A stretch of DNA of 64,000 nucleotides from an uncultured Lachnospiraceae bacterium (lineage in GTDB: Bacteria > Bacillota > Clostridia > Lachnospirales > Lachnospiraceae): positions 1 through 64,000 of the forward strand of contig UQVK01000001.1 in assembly GCA_900544445.1 (NCBI GenBank). Direction: 5' to 3'. The translations under genes were made by a program, and so were the position numbers. Position 1 is the first letter of the stretch, and each line of letters begins with the position of its first letter. Under the pieces are notes generated by a model. That model made no database searches, had not been told where the DNA came from, and saw nothing but the letters and a program-made list of their open reading frames with translations. This document shows, one piece after another, positions 1-7,380 of the stretch.

Positions 1-1
1 G

Positions 2-139
2 GAAAAGGATGAATACATCCGGGAAACGCTGGGCGAACACGCTGCGAACAAATATATCGATGAAAAGAAGGAAGAGTGGGACCGCTACCGCTGTCAGGTG
101 ACGGATTGGGAGATCAATGAGTACCTGTACCGGTTCTGA
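2..139 (+). CDS. glnA: Glutamine synthetase, C-terminal fragment
   Basis: Only the last 45 codons are inside the window. The visible tail contains DEYIRETLGEHAANKYIDEK, then EEWDRYRCQVTDWEINEYL and a final YRF before TGA at 137-139. This matches the C-terminus of bacterial glutamine synthetases, where a long helix ends in a conserved W-x-x-Y-x-x-x-V-T-x-W-E motif. The enzyme makes glutamine from glutamate, ammonia and ATP in the cytoplasm. The gene lies 48 bp upstream of an ANTAR-domain gene on the same strand, a pairing known in Lachnospiraceae and fitting nitrogen control. Active-site residues are outside the window, so the call rests on the tail and the neighbour. Confidence 0.85.
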   Translation, partial: EKDEYIRETLGEHAANKYIDEKKEEWDRYRCQVTDWEINEYLYRF

Positions 140-187
140 TGCTGCAGACTTCCCCGAAGTTAAGGCTGGAAGGAGAGGAGGCAGCAC

Positions 188-736
188 ATGACGAACATCA
201 TAGTGGTTTTTCCCAAGATCGAAAATGCAAAAAGCATTCGGAATGTCCTTGTGAGAAACGGCTTTTCCGTCACGGCGGCCTGTACCACGGGAGCCCAGGC
301 GCTGTCCCAGCTGGAGGATTACAACGAGGCGATCGTCATCTGCAGCTACCGGCTGGTGGACATGGTCTGTCTGGAGCTGTTTGACTTAATGCCGAAGGGA
401 ATGGAGATGCTGGTGGTCGCTTCTCCGAATTTTCTCAGCGAGGTAGACCGGGAAGGGATTGTCTGTCTGAGCACGCCGCTCAAGGTCAATGAGCTGATCA
501 GCACGGTGGGCATGATGTGCCAGACGCAGGAACGGATCCGGCGCAGGAGACGGCAGAAGCCCAGAGAGCGGAATGAGGAGGACCAGGAGGCGATCCGGCG
601 GGCGAAGGAGCTCCTCATGGACCGCAACCGGATGACGGAGGAGGAAGCCCACAGATATCTGCAGAAATGCAGCATGGACAGCGGAAATAATATGGCAGAG
701 ACCGCAAAGATGGTTCTTGCGGCCATGCGGTACTAG
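188..736 (+). CDS. ANTAR-domain response-regulator-like antiterminator
   Basis: A 182-residue protein with a receiver-like N-terminal half (about 1-115), a basic linker near 120-130 (RRRRRQKPRER) and a C-terminal ANTAR domain at about 130-182. The ANTAR signature is visible in AKELLMDRNRMTEEEAHRYL, followed by the helix around NNMAETAKMVLAAMRY. ANTAR proteins bind paired hexaloop RNA hairpins and prevent transcription termination. In this family such proteins usually serve nitrogen genes. The receiver half is degenerate: VICSYRLVDM stands where a phosphorylatable Asp loop is expected, so it may be an atypical receiver that does not use phosphorylation. The start is set by AAGGAGAGGAGG upstream of the ATG. 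It sits between glnA and dapF on the same strand. Confidence 0.85.
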   Translation: MTNIIVVFPKIENAKSIRNVLVRNGFSVTAACTTGAQALSQLEDYNEAIVICSYRLVDMVCLELFDLMPKGMEMLVVASPNFLSEVDREGIVCLSTPLKVNELISTVGMMCQTQERIRRRRRQKPRERNEEDQEAIRRAKELLMDRNRMTEEEAHRYLQKCSMDSGNNMAETAKMVLAAMRY

Positions 737-749
737 GAAGGAAAAGAAG

Positions 750-1598
750 ATGAAAATAGAATTTACCAAAATGCAGGGCTGTGGCAATGATTACGTCTAT
801 ATTGACGGGGCCACACAGAAGATTCCGCAGGAAAGAAAGCCGGATTTTGTCCGGAAAATGAGCGACCGTCATTTCGGCATCGGCGGTGACGGCGTGATTT
901 TCATCAATCCGTCAGATGAGGCGGATTTTGAAATGGAGATGTACAATGCGGACGGAAGCCGTGCGCAGATGTGCGGAAACGGAATCCGTTGCGTGGCGAA
1001 GTTCGTCTACGACAAACACCTGACGGATCAGACGGAGATCACCGTGGTGAGCGCGGGCAGCGTGAAGAAGCTGAAGCTGTACGTGACAGACGGACGTGTG
1101 GAGCGGGTGCGCGTAAACATGGGCCGTCCGATCCTGAAGGCATCGGAAATCCCCGTGCTTTCCGATGAAGAGCAGGTGCTGAACTGGCCCGTGTTTGTGG
1201 CGGACAGACAGTGGAAAATGAGCTGTGTATCCATGGGAAATCCTCATGCGGTGGTGCTGGCGGAGGATGTGGCGAGCCTGCCTCTTACGGAGATTGGTCC
1301 TAAATTTGAAAATCATTCCATGTTTCCGGAACGTGTGAACACGGAATTCATCCGTATCCTTGACCGGAACACCATAGAACTGCGCGTGTGGGAACGGGGC
1401 AGCGGGGAAACGCTGGCCTGCGGAACCGGCTGCTGCGCGGCAGTGGCGGCCTGCGTGCTGAACGGCCTGACGGAAAGAAGCGTTGCCGTCCGCGTGCTGG
1501 GCGGAGAGCTCCAGATTGAATGGGATGAAAATACGGGAGAAATTTTCATGACCGGACCCGCTGAAACGGTGTTTGAGGGGCAGGTTGAGTGGTCATAA
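750..1598 (+). CDS. dapF: Diaminopimelate epimerase
   Basis: A 282-residue cytoplasmic enzyme that interconverts LL- and meso-diaminopimelate, the last step before lysine and the peptidoglycan cross-link residue. Both catalytic cysteines are visible: C75 in NADGSRAQMCGNGIRC and C224 in ERGSGETLACGTGCC. They lie in the two pseudo-symmetric halves of the DapF fold, and the length is typical. The frame is open further upstream, but ATG 750 is preferred because family members begin with M-x-I-x-F-T-K-M-x-G-x-G-N-D and GGAAGGAAAAGAAG precedes it. It starts 13 bp after the ANTAR gene stops and is followed by dapL after 45 bp, so the two lysine genes are probably co-transcribed. Confidence 0.96.
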   Translation: MKIEFTKMQGCGNDYVYIDGATQKIPQERKPDFVRKMSDRHFGIGGDGVIFINPSDEADFEMEMYNADGSRAQMCGNGIRCVAKFVYDKHLTDQTEITVVSAGSVKKLKLYVTDGRVERVRVNMGRPILKASEIPVLSDEEQVLNWPVFVADRQWKMSCVSMGNPHAVVLAEDVASLPLTEIGPKFENHSMFPERVNTEFIRILDRNTIELRVWERGSGETLACGTGCCAAVAACVLNGLTERSVAVRVLGGELQIEWDENTGEIFMTGPAETVFEGQVEWS

Positions 1599-1643
1599 CG
1601 ACCTCAACGGTTATGCTTTTTCTAATAACGGAAGGAGAAAATC

Positions 1644-2861
1644 ATGTTTCAAGTAAATGAAAATTATCTGAAGCTGCCCGGCAGCTATCTGTTTTCAACC
1701 ATTGGAAAAAAAGTGAGCGCCTATGCGGCGGCGCATCCGGAAGAGACCGTGATCCGCCTCGGCATCGGGGATGTGACCCAGCCTCTCCCCTCTGTGGTCA
1801 TTGAAGCCCTCCATAAGGCGGTGGATGAAATGGGAAATGCATCCACTTTTCACGGCTATGCGCCGGACCTGGGCTATGAATTCTTAAGAAAGGCGGTCGC
1901 GGAGAAGGATTTTCAGGCCAGAGGCTGCCAGATCACCCCGGACGAGATTTTCGTTTCCGACGGCGCCAAGTCGGATTCCGCCAACATTCAGGAGATTTTT
2001 GCGGCGGACAGCCGGATCGCGGTCTGCGATCCCGTCTATCCGGTATACGTGGACTCCAACGTGATGGCGGGCAGGACCGGCACATACGATGCGGCCGCAG
2101 AGACCTGGAGCGATGTGATCTACATGCCCTGCACGGCGGAAAACGGCTTTGTACCGGAGCTCCCGAAGGAGCGCCCGGATCTGATCTACCTGTGCTTCCC
2201 CAACAATCCCACCGGAGAGACCCTGACGAAGGCGCAGCTGCAGGAATGGGTGGACTATGCCAACAGAGAGGGCTGTGTGATCATTTTTGACGCGGCCTAT
2301 GAAGCCTATATTTCCCAGGAGGATATTCCTCACAGCATCTATGAATGCGAAGGAGCCCAAACCTGCGCCATCGAGCTGCGCTCCTTCTCCAAGAACGCCG
2401 GATTCACCGGACTGCGCCTGGCCTATACGGTGGTGCCGAAGGCTCTGAAGGATCAGAACGGCACGTCCCTGAACGCGCTCTGGGCAAGAAGACACGGAAC
2501 CAAGTACAACGGCGCGCCCTACATCGTGCAGCGGGCAGGAGAGGCCGTCTACACGCCCGAGGGACAGGCTCAGGTCCGTGAAATGGTGGGAAAATACATG
2601 AAAAACGCCTCCTATATCCTGAACGGCCTGAAGGAGGCCGGTTACGAGGTTTACGGCGGCGTCAACTCCCCCTATGTGTGGCTGAGAACCCCGGATCAGA
2701 TGACCAGCTGGGAATTCTTTGACTATCTTCTGGAAAACGCTCATGTTGTGGGGACCCCCGGCTCCGGCTTCGGCCCCAGCGGCGAGCATTACTTCCGCCT
2801 GACCGCCTTCGGCACCTGGGAGAATACGGTGAAGGCTGTGGACCGGATTAAGGCGCTGTAG
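1644..2861 (+). CDS. dapL: LL-diaminopimelate aminotransferase
   Basis: A 405-residue PLP-dependent class I/II aminotransferase that converts tetrahydrodipicolinate directly to LL-diaminopimelate, bypassing the succinylase and acetylase branches. Visible landmarks are the N-terminal [13 protein letters not shown] characteristic of DapL, the cofactor-contact motif [11 protein letters not shown] near 185-195, the aspartate in IFDAAYEAY near 215-222, and the Schiff-base lysine K250 in [16 protein letters not shown]. Length matches the DapL family (about 400-410). A good ribosome site (GGAAGGAGAAAATC) precedes the ATG. Its product is the substrate of the epimerase encoded just upstream, which supports the assignment. 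A strong hairpin terminator follows immediately. Confidence 0.96.
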   Translation: MFQVNENYLKLPGSYLFSTIGKKVSAYAAAHPEETVIRLGIGDVTQPLPSVVIEALHKAVDEMGNASTFHGYAPDLGYEFLRKAVAEKDFQARGCQITPDEIFVSDGAKSDSANIQEIFAADSRIAVCDPVYPVYVDSNVMAGRTGTYDAAAETWSDVIYMPCTAENGFVPELPKERPDLIYLCFPNNPTGETLTKAQLQEWVDYANREGCVIIFDAAYEAYISQEDIPHSIYECEGAQTCAIELRSFSKNAGFTGLRLAYTVVPKALKDQNGTSLNALWARRHGTKYNGAPYIVQRAGEAVYTPEGQAQVREMVGKYMKNASYILNGLKEAGYEVYGGVNSPYVWLRTPDQMTSWEFFDYLLENAHVVGTPGSGFGPSGEHYFRLTAFGTWENTVKAVDRIKAL

Positions 2862-2869
2862 GCGTTATA

Positions 2870-2922
2870 AAATGGCTTTGGCCGCCATGATGAATAAGGC
2901 GGCCAGAGCCATTTGTTTTTTA
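2870..2922 (+). terminator. Rho-independent terminator after dapL
   Basis: The arm AAATGGCTTTGGCCGCC pairs with GGCGGCCAGAGCCATTT, with one G-U pair, across a 10-nt loop, and is followed by a T-run. It starts 8 bp after the dapL stop codon. Confidence 0.85.
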
Positions 2923-2953
2923 TACGATAGGAAATTTCATTTCCTATCGTATA
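2921..2953. repeat. Perfect 15-bp inverted repeat with 3-nt spacer
   Basis: TATACGATAGGAAAT (2921-2935) and its exact reverse complement (2939-2953) flank the spacer TTC. It overlaps the T-run of the dapL terminator. It could be a second hairpin or an operator; no gene starts directly after it. Confidence 0.6.
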
Positions 2954-3049
2954 AAAACCTCCGGTGGATCGCACTGCGGCGGAAAGGAAGATGTCGCTTA
3001 CGCGACCCGCCGCAGGCGGAGAATCCCGCAAGCGGGATTCTTTTTATCA
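2954..3049. repeat. Cluster of short hairpins, last one terminator-like
   Basis: Three small stems follow one another: GTCGC-TTAC-GCGAC near 2994-3007, a CCGC-AGG-CGG type stem near 3009-3020, and GAATCCCGC-AA-GCGGGATTC at 3021-3040 followed by TTTTT. The TTAC loop closed by C and G recurs in other hairpin arrays of this window. No coding frame was found here. Confidence 0.5.
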
Positions 3050-3094
3050 GTGCATTTTTGAAGAAAAAAATCTTGTAAGTGCCCAGAATCCGTG

Positions 3095-3334
3095 CTAATA
3101 TTTTTACAGGCATAAATTTTCTTATAAGGCCGTTCGGCCAGTCTGTCAGGGCAGATATCTTCTGTCCATTCTGACATCATTTCAGAAACTCTATGCTGAA
3201 TCCATTTACTCCAATGACAATGTACAGATTTTGCAGGAGTGGCTGAAAGAAAGGCGGCTTCTGCATGAAACAGGCGTCATGATTTATGCGCCGGAAAGGA
3301 AGGAGCCGATATGTCAGATGTTTTATCTGTAAAC
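3095..3334 (+). other. Coding-like stretch without a start, possible gene remnant
   Basis: One frame stays open from a stop near 3094 to a TAA at about 3332-3334. It reads plausibly as protein (for example QKLYAESIYSNDNVQILQEW then LKERRLLHETGVMIYAPERK) but has no ATG or ribosome site near its start, and it runs into the first codons of the Rpn gene in another frame. I do not recognise the family. It may be the 3' remnant of an older gene or chance; confidence is low. Confidence 0.25.
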
Positions 3335-4318
3335 CGGGAACATAAGGATACTGTTTTCCGGATGATCTACAGGGACAGGGAGGAGCTGCTTATATTATAT
3401 AATGCGCTGAACGGGACGGATTATGAAGACCCGGAGCAGCTTACCGTCACAACGCTGGAAAATGCGATCTATTTTGGTATGAAAAACGATGTATCCTTTC
3501 TGCTGGATTCCAGGATGATGTTATACGAGCATCAGTCCACATGGAATCCGAATATCCCTCTCAGGGACCTGTTTTATATTGCCCGTCTGCTGGAAAAATA
3601 TGTGAATGAACGCGGAAACTCACTGTACTCTTCTGCGCTGATCCGTCTTCCGGAGCCCCGATTCGTGGTTTTTTACAACGGCCTGCGGAATGTGGAGGAT
3701 GATTTTAGCCTGAAGCTGTCGGATTCCTTTAAAAGAACGGAAGGTGATCCGGCGCTCGAACTGAAGGTACGTGTTCTGAATATTAATCCGGGATCGAATC
3801 CGGAGCTTATGAAAAAATGCAGGACGCTTCGGGAGTACAGTGAATTCGTTGCCCGTGTGAGGAAATGTGTGAAAGAAGAGGCGTCTCTTGCAGATGCAGT
3901 GGAAAGAGCCGTGACGGAATGTATCCGGGAAGGAATCCTGGAAGGCTTCCTGCGCAGTCAGAGATCGGAGGTGGTAGCGATGTCAATCCTGGAATATGAC
4001 CGGGAGGAAGAACTGAAAAAGCTTCGCAATGCGGAGTATGAGAATGGAAGAATGGAAGGAAAGGCAGAAGGAAAGGCAGAAGGAAAGGCAGAAGGAAAGG
4101 CAGAAGGAAAAGCGGAGGCGTTGCTTCTGATATTAGGGCTCCGTGGGGATGTGCCGGCCTGGCTGAAGGCCAGGATCCGGGGGAAAACGGATCCTGCTCT
4201 TCTGGAAAGCTGGCTGATGGCGGCAGCGGATACGAAAACAATATCGGGATTTCTGGACAAAACCGGCTTGAAACCGAATGAAAAAGAAAGCAGGATGGAC
4301 GGAATGCCGGTACTCTGA
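3311..4318 (+). CDS. Rpn family recombination-promoting nuclease / PD-(D/E)XK transposase-like protein
   Basis: A 335-residue protein. The N-terminal 200 residues follow the Rpn/DUF4351-type nuclease pattern: FRMIYRDREELLILYNALNG, then NDVSFLLDSRMMLYEHQST, where the acidic D and the E-x-Q belong to the PD-(D/E)XK active site, then FVVFYNG. From about 245 the chain enters five EGKA tetrapeptide repeats, encoded by near-identical 12-bp DNA units at 4055-4116, and it ends in a helical tail. Rpn proteins cut DNA and promote RecA-independent recombination, and they commonly occur as many copies per genome in this group. The start is fixed by GGAAGGAG before ATG 3311. It is a single gene flanked by non-coding, hairpin-rich DNA, consistent with mobility. 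Nuclease activity is inferred. Confidence 0.8.
   Translation: MSDVLSVNREHKDTVFRMIYRDREELLILYNALNGTDYEDPEQLTVTTLENAIYFGMKNDVSFLLDSRMMLYEHQSTWNPNIPLRDLFYIARLLEKYVNERGNSLYSSALIRLPEPRFVVFYNGLRNVEDDFSLKLSDSFKRTEGDPALELKVRVLNINPGSNPELMKKCRTLREYSEFVARVRKCVKEEASLADAVERAVTECIREGILEGFLRSQRSEVVAMSILEYDREEELKKLRNAEYENGRMEGKAEGKAEGKAEGKAEGKAEALLLILGLRGDVPAWLKARIRGKTDPALLESWLMAAADTKTISGFLDKTGLKPNEKESRMDGMPVL
4055..4116 (+). repeat. 12-bp tandem repeat encoding EGKA units
   Basis: Four exact copies of GAAGGAAAGGCA begin at 4055, 4067, 4079 and 4091, followed by a degenerate fifth. Because the unit is 12 bp, copy-number change would lengthen or shorten the protein linker without shifting the frame. Confidence 0.9.
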
Positions 4319-4354
4319 AGAAATACGAAATTCTGAATGACGGTTTGAAGCAGG

Positions 4355-4376
4355 AGGGGCTCCAATCGGAGCCCCT
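4355..4376. terminator. Hairpin after the Rpn gene
   Basis: AGGGGCTCC pairs with GGAGCCCCT around a 4-nt loop, about 36 bp after the Rpn stop codon. The following T content is poor, so termination is probable rather than certain. Confidence 0.55.
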
Positions 4377-4507
4377 CTGTCCACTATATCCTATTTTCCC
4401 GCCCCAGGCGTTTTGGCAAATCTCTCAATATGAGCATGTTGAAAGGTTTTTTTGAGACAGGAAGCGATCCCGCTGACTCTGATCTTACAGATATGTCAGT
4501 AGCTTTT

Positions 4508-4633
4508 CGTTACTACTCAGCCAGGTCTGCGCATTTACTGCGCAGACCGTACGAAAACGTATAGCGAGGAAGCATCCGGCCCATCGCGGCACTCGCCCTA
4601 TTGTGCTGCGAATGGAATGGCCGGATGCCGTTA
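4508..4633 (+). repeat. Dispersed 126-bp structured repeat, copy 1
   Basis: This 126-bp block is nearly identical to 49226-49351, in the same orientation. It folds into GTCTGCGCA-TTTAC-TGCGCAGAC, then a small TACG-AAAA-CGTA stem, then a long hairpin closed by GCATCCGGCC and GGCCGGATGC. The two copies agree almost everywhere except in the apical 18 nt between GCAC and GTGC, where one copy resembles the reverse complement of the other. It lies in a gene-free stretch between the Rpn gene and a T-box leader. It could be a miniature mobile element or an RNA element; it carries no credible ORF. Confidence 0.85.
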
Positions 4634-4854
4634 TTCACACAAGGATAACAGAAGAGCCACCCTTGTATACTTGCCGAGTATGCGGTGGCTCATCTGTCAT
4701 CCAACTATGGTCAACCCCTTGTGGGACGGTTGTTTCTTTATGTCCTGATTACAGCATGAGAATTTCCAGATTGCAAAAATTTTTTTGAAAAAAGCACTTG
4801 CATTTTCAAAAACACTGTGATAACATTTCTTCATAAATTTTTGAAAAGGCATCG

Positions 4855-5150
4855 AACGGGACTCTGATCAGGGGAAGCGACAGGAATGCGGCGTCACCGA
4901 CTGAGAGCGCTGCTTGTGAAAGCTGGTTGTGGGAACACCCGGGAGCTGATTATCTGAAAGTTTTGTCTGCCAGACGGCAAGTCTGTTCTGCACACAGAGG
5001 CGTAGGGTAATACGTGAACGCGCGTTAAGCGTAAGAGTGGATAAGGCGAAGAAGCATTTTGATGGAAGTGCCGCCTTGTCAATGCGGGTGGTACCGCGGA
5101 ACTATGAGAGTCCGTCCCGGAATGCGAAAGCATTCCGGGACTTTTTTGTG
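4855..5150 (+). promoter_or_regulatory. T-box riboswitch (probable tRNA-Asn specificity)
   Basis: The conserved antiterminator sequence GGGTGGTACCGCGG is at 5086-5099, followed by a classic terminator (GTCCCGGAATGC-GAAA-GCATTCCGGGAC, then six T) at 5114-5147. Upstream is a stem I region with a base pairing near GATCAG (about 4866) and CTGATT (about 4946). At the expected place on its 3' side, 4933-4938 reads GAACAC, so the specifier is probably AAC (Asn) at 4934-4936; GAA (Glu) overlaps it at 4933-4935. T-boxes permit read-through when the cognate tRNA is uncharged. The genes downstream make Asn-tRNA by transamidation, which fits AAC. The specifier was placed by eye. Confidence 0.9.
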
Positions 5151-5498
5151 CGATAGGCTCGGAGGGCGGCCGCATATCTGGGCAGGCTTGCCTGCTCAGA
5201 TATGCGGACATCCGACGGGCAACGGACAGCGAGCAGCTATGCTGCGAGCTGCCCGGTCCAGCGAACAGCCATGCTGTGAGCTGGACAATATCGCACACAG
5301 GAAAGCAACGAGCCTGGCGGCCATGCAAGCATGGTTCGCCCAGTCATGGACAGCATATCTGAGGCTGGAAAGAATTTTCAGCCGGGTCTCTGACGGCTTA
5401 TGGCAGTTCAGGAGAAACTTTTTTCCTGAAGGGAACTCTTCATATTTCGCCCCGCAGCCGGAGCCTGATAACCAGCAAACCAAAGGAGACCAAAAATC
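5151..5498 (+). repeat. 348-nt hairpin-rich leader between T-box terminator and AspRS gene
   Basis: Between the T-box terminator and the start codon lies an unusually long untranslated stretch. It contains an 18-bp stem at 5170-5207 (CCGCATATCTGGGCAGGC with its near-perfect complement), two tandem homologous hairpins of 25 nt at 5227-5251 and 5259-5283 (period 32 bp, few mismatches), and a further stem around GGCGGCCATGC-AA-GCATGG at about 5318-5340. No start with a ribosome site was found until AAAGGAG before ATG 5499. Its role is unknown. Confidence 0.65.
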
Positions 5499-6830
5499 AT
5501 GCAATTCTTAACATCCCCCATCCAAAAAGAAACCCTTGAAATCTCAGAGCTTCTCGATCCGCAGCTTCTCGGAAAAGAGGTGTGCGTTACGGGAGCGGTT
5601 CATACGATCCGCGATATGGGAACCGTGGCGTTCGTCATTCTGCGTAAGGCAGAAGGACTGCTTCAGTGTGTCTATGAGGAAGCCTGCGCGGAGTTTCCGC
5701 TGAAGGAGCTGAAGGAAGCGGATACGGTGAAGGCCTGCGGAGTCCTTGCCGCGTCTGAAAAAGCGCCGGATGGAATTGAAATCCGTCTGAAAAGCGTTTC
5801 CGTGCTTTCCCGGGCTGCTGCGCCTCTTCCCATTCCCGTAGCCAAGGCGAAGATGAACATTTCGCTGGAAACCAGTCTGGATCTGCGGCCCGTTTCCCTC
5901 AGAAACATCCGGGAACGCGCCCGCTTCCGCATTCAGGAGGGAATTGTGAGAGGCTTCCGGGAATATCTGAACGAACAGGGATTTACGGAAATCCACACCC
6001 CGAAGATCGGTTCAAAGGGAGCAGAGGGCGGCGCAAATATTTTCAAACTGGACTATTTTCATCATCCCGCAGTCCTGGCGCAGAGTCCTCAGTTTTATAA
6101 GCAGATGATGGTGGGCGTTTTTGACCGGGTGTTTGAGACGGCTCCCGTATTCCGGGCGGAGAAGCATAACACCAAGCGGCATCTGAATGAATATACTTCC
6201 CTGGATTTTGAAATGGGATATATCGACAGCTTTGAGGACGTGATGGCGATGGAAACCGGCGTGCTCGGCAGAGTGATGGAGATCCTGAAGCGGGATTATG
6301 CGAGAGAGCTTTCTATTCTGTCCATTACCCTCCCGGACGTGAGCCGGATCCCCTGTGTGCGGTTCGATGAGGCAAAGCGGCTGGTGAGTGAAAAGTACAG
6401 CCGCCCCATCCGCAATCCTTACGATCTGGAGCCGGAGGAGGAAGCGCTGATCGGACGGTATTTTGAAGAGGAATGCAGTTCCGATTTCGTATTCGTCACT
6501 CATTACCCCAGCAAGAAGCGGCCCTTCTATGCGATGGATGATCCGGCGGATCCCACCTATACCCTGAGCTTTGACTGCCTGTACAAGGGCATGGAAATCA
6601 CCACGGGCGGACAGAGAATCCACGATTATCATATGCTTCTGGAAAAGATCAAGCGGCGCGGCATGACCACGGAGGGAATGGAGCATTACCTGATGGCTTT
6701 CCAGTACGGCCTTCCGCCGCACGGCGGCCTTGGAATCGGCCTGGAACGCTTCACCATGAAGCTGGTGGGAGACGATAACGTGAGACGCACCACCCTGTTC
6801 CCCAGGGATATGAGCAGACTGGAGCCGTAA
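5499..6830 (+). CDS. aspS: Archaeal-type aspartyl-tRNA synthetase, probably non-discriminating
   Basis: A 443-residue class II synthetase of the compact archaeal/AspS2 type, lacking the GAD insertion of the usual bacterial enzyme. It has an N-terminal OB fold (about 1-110), motif 2 around FRAEKHNTKRHLNEYTSLDF, and motif 3 at the end in GGLGIGLERFTMKLVG. Its place directly upstream of gatC, gatA and gatB, under a T-box with an AAC-like specifier, argues that it charges both tRNA-Asp and tRNA-Asn with Asp, the latter then being amidated. Sequence cannot prove non-discrimination: the anticodon-domain position after GAV is His (GAVHTIRDMG), whereas some known non-discriminating archaeal enzymes carry Trp. 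AsnRS is less likely from context. AAAGGAG precedes the ATG. Confidence 0.85.
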   Translation: MQFLTSPIQKETLEISELLDPQLLGKEVCVTGAVHTIRDMGTVAFVILRKAEGLLQCVYEEACAEFPLKELKEADTVKACGVLAASEKAPDGIEIRLKSVSVLSRAAAPLPIPVAKAKMNISLETSLDLRPVSLRNIRERARFRIQEGIVRGFREYLNEQGFTEIHTPKIGSKGAEGGANIFKLDYFHHPAVLAQSPQFYKQMMVGVFDRVFETAPVFRAEKHNTKRHLNEYTSLDFEMGYIDSFEDVMAMETGVLGRVMEILKRDYARELSILSITLPDVSRIPCVRFDEAKRLVSEKYSRPIRNPYDLEPEEEALIGRYFEEECSSDFVFVTHYPSKKRPFYAMDDPADPTYTLSFDCLYKGMEITTGGQRIHDYHMLLEKIKRRGMTTEGMEHYLMAFQYGLPPHGGLGIGLERFTMKLVGDDNVRRTTLFPRDMSRLEP

Positions 6831-6928
6831 CCGCGGGTCGGCTGTGGGAAGAAAAGCCCGGCGCTGAAGCCTGACCGGCGGGCACCGGGGACGCAGCACC
6901 GCCTGGTGCAAAAGAAATGGAGACAGAT

Positions 6929-7231
6929 ATGACACAAATCGCACATCAGATCAGTGATGAGACAATTGAATATGTGGGAATCCTGGCGAAGCTGGAGCTG
7001 TCAGGAGAGGAAAAGGAGCAGGCAAAGGCGGACATGGGACGGATGCTTGATTATATCGACAAGCTGAATGAGCTTGACACCGGAGGTGTGGAACCCCTGA
7101 CTCATGTGTTTGACACCGTCAACGTATTCCGGGAGGATGTGGTGACGGGAACGGACGAGAGAGAAGAACTGTTGGCAAACGCGCCCGGCGTCAAGGACGG
7201 CATGTTTAAGGTACCCAGAACGGTAGAATAG
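6929..7231 (+). CDS. gatC: Asp-tRNA(Asn)/Glu-tRNA(Gln) amidotransferase subunit C
   Basis: A 100-residue helical subunit that clamps GatA and GatB together in the GatCAB complex. The family pattern is clear: [37 protein letters not shown], then a C-terminal belt with [11 protein letters not shown] and a closing [13 protein letters not shown] 6929 is chosen because GGAGA lies five bases upstream; a second in-frame ATG at 6917 has no ribosome site. It lies about 98 bp after the AspRS gene across a GC-rich gap with small hairpins, and about 150 bp before gatA. The operon order aspS-gatC-gatA-gatB supports the role. Confidence 0.95.
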   Translation: MTQIAHQISDETIEYVGILAKLELSGEEKEQAKADMGRMLDYIDKLNELDTGGVEPLTHVFDTVNVFREDVVTGTDEREELLANAPGVKDGMFKVPRTVE

Positions 7232-7380
7232 AAGGCTTACGCCATTTTTCTGAGATTTCATGCCGCGTGCGGCGGCATAAAAAGGAGAGCGGCAGAAACC
7301 GGGGTTTCTGCCGGAGAATGACTCACGTCATTCTCCCATGATTGAAGAGCCGCCTGCGGCGGCGAAAAACAGAGGTAGAT
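7232..7380 (+). repeat. Array of four short hairpins between gatC and gatA
   Basis: Four near-perfect stems lie end to end: TGCCGC/GCGGCA at 7261-7277; CGGCAGAAACC with its complement at 7290-7313 (11 bp, 2-nt loop); GGAGAATGAC-TCAC-GTCATTCTCC at 7313-7336; and GCCGCC-TGC-GGCGGC at 7349-7363. A ribosome-site-like AAAAAGGAGAG at 7279-7289 is not followed by a start codon. The layout parallels the array at 25687-25811. It is an internal operon gap, so it would be transcribed. Confidence 0.7.

Noticed and set aside
1884..2789. 301-codon open frame antisense to dapL
   Set aside because: It lies fully within a well-supported gene on the opposite strand and reads like random composition.
4055..4116. 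Phase-variation switch in the Rpn gene
   Set aside because: The unit is 12 bp, so gain or loss cannot shift the reading frame.
4603..4788. 61-codon open frame downstream of the first dispersed repeat
   Set aside because: It begins inside the structured repeat, has no ribosome site and no counterpart at copy 2.
7232..7380. CRISPR array at the hairpin clusters
   Set aside because: The units differ in sequence and spacing, there are no unique spacers of constant size, and no cas genes are present.
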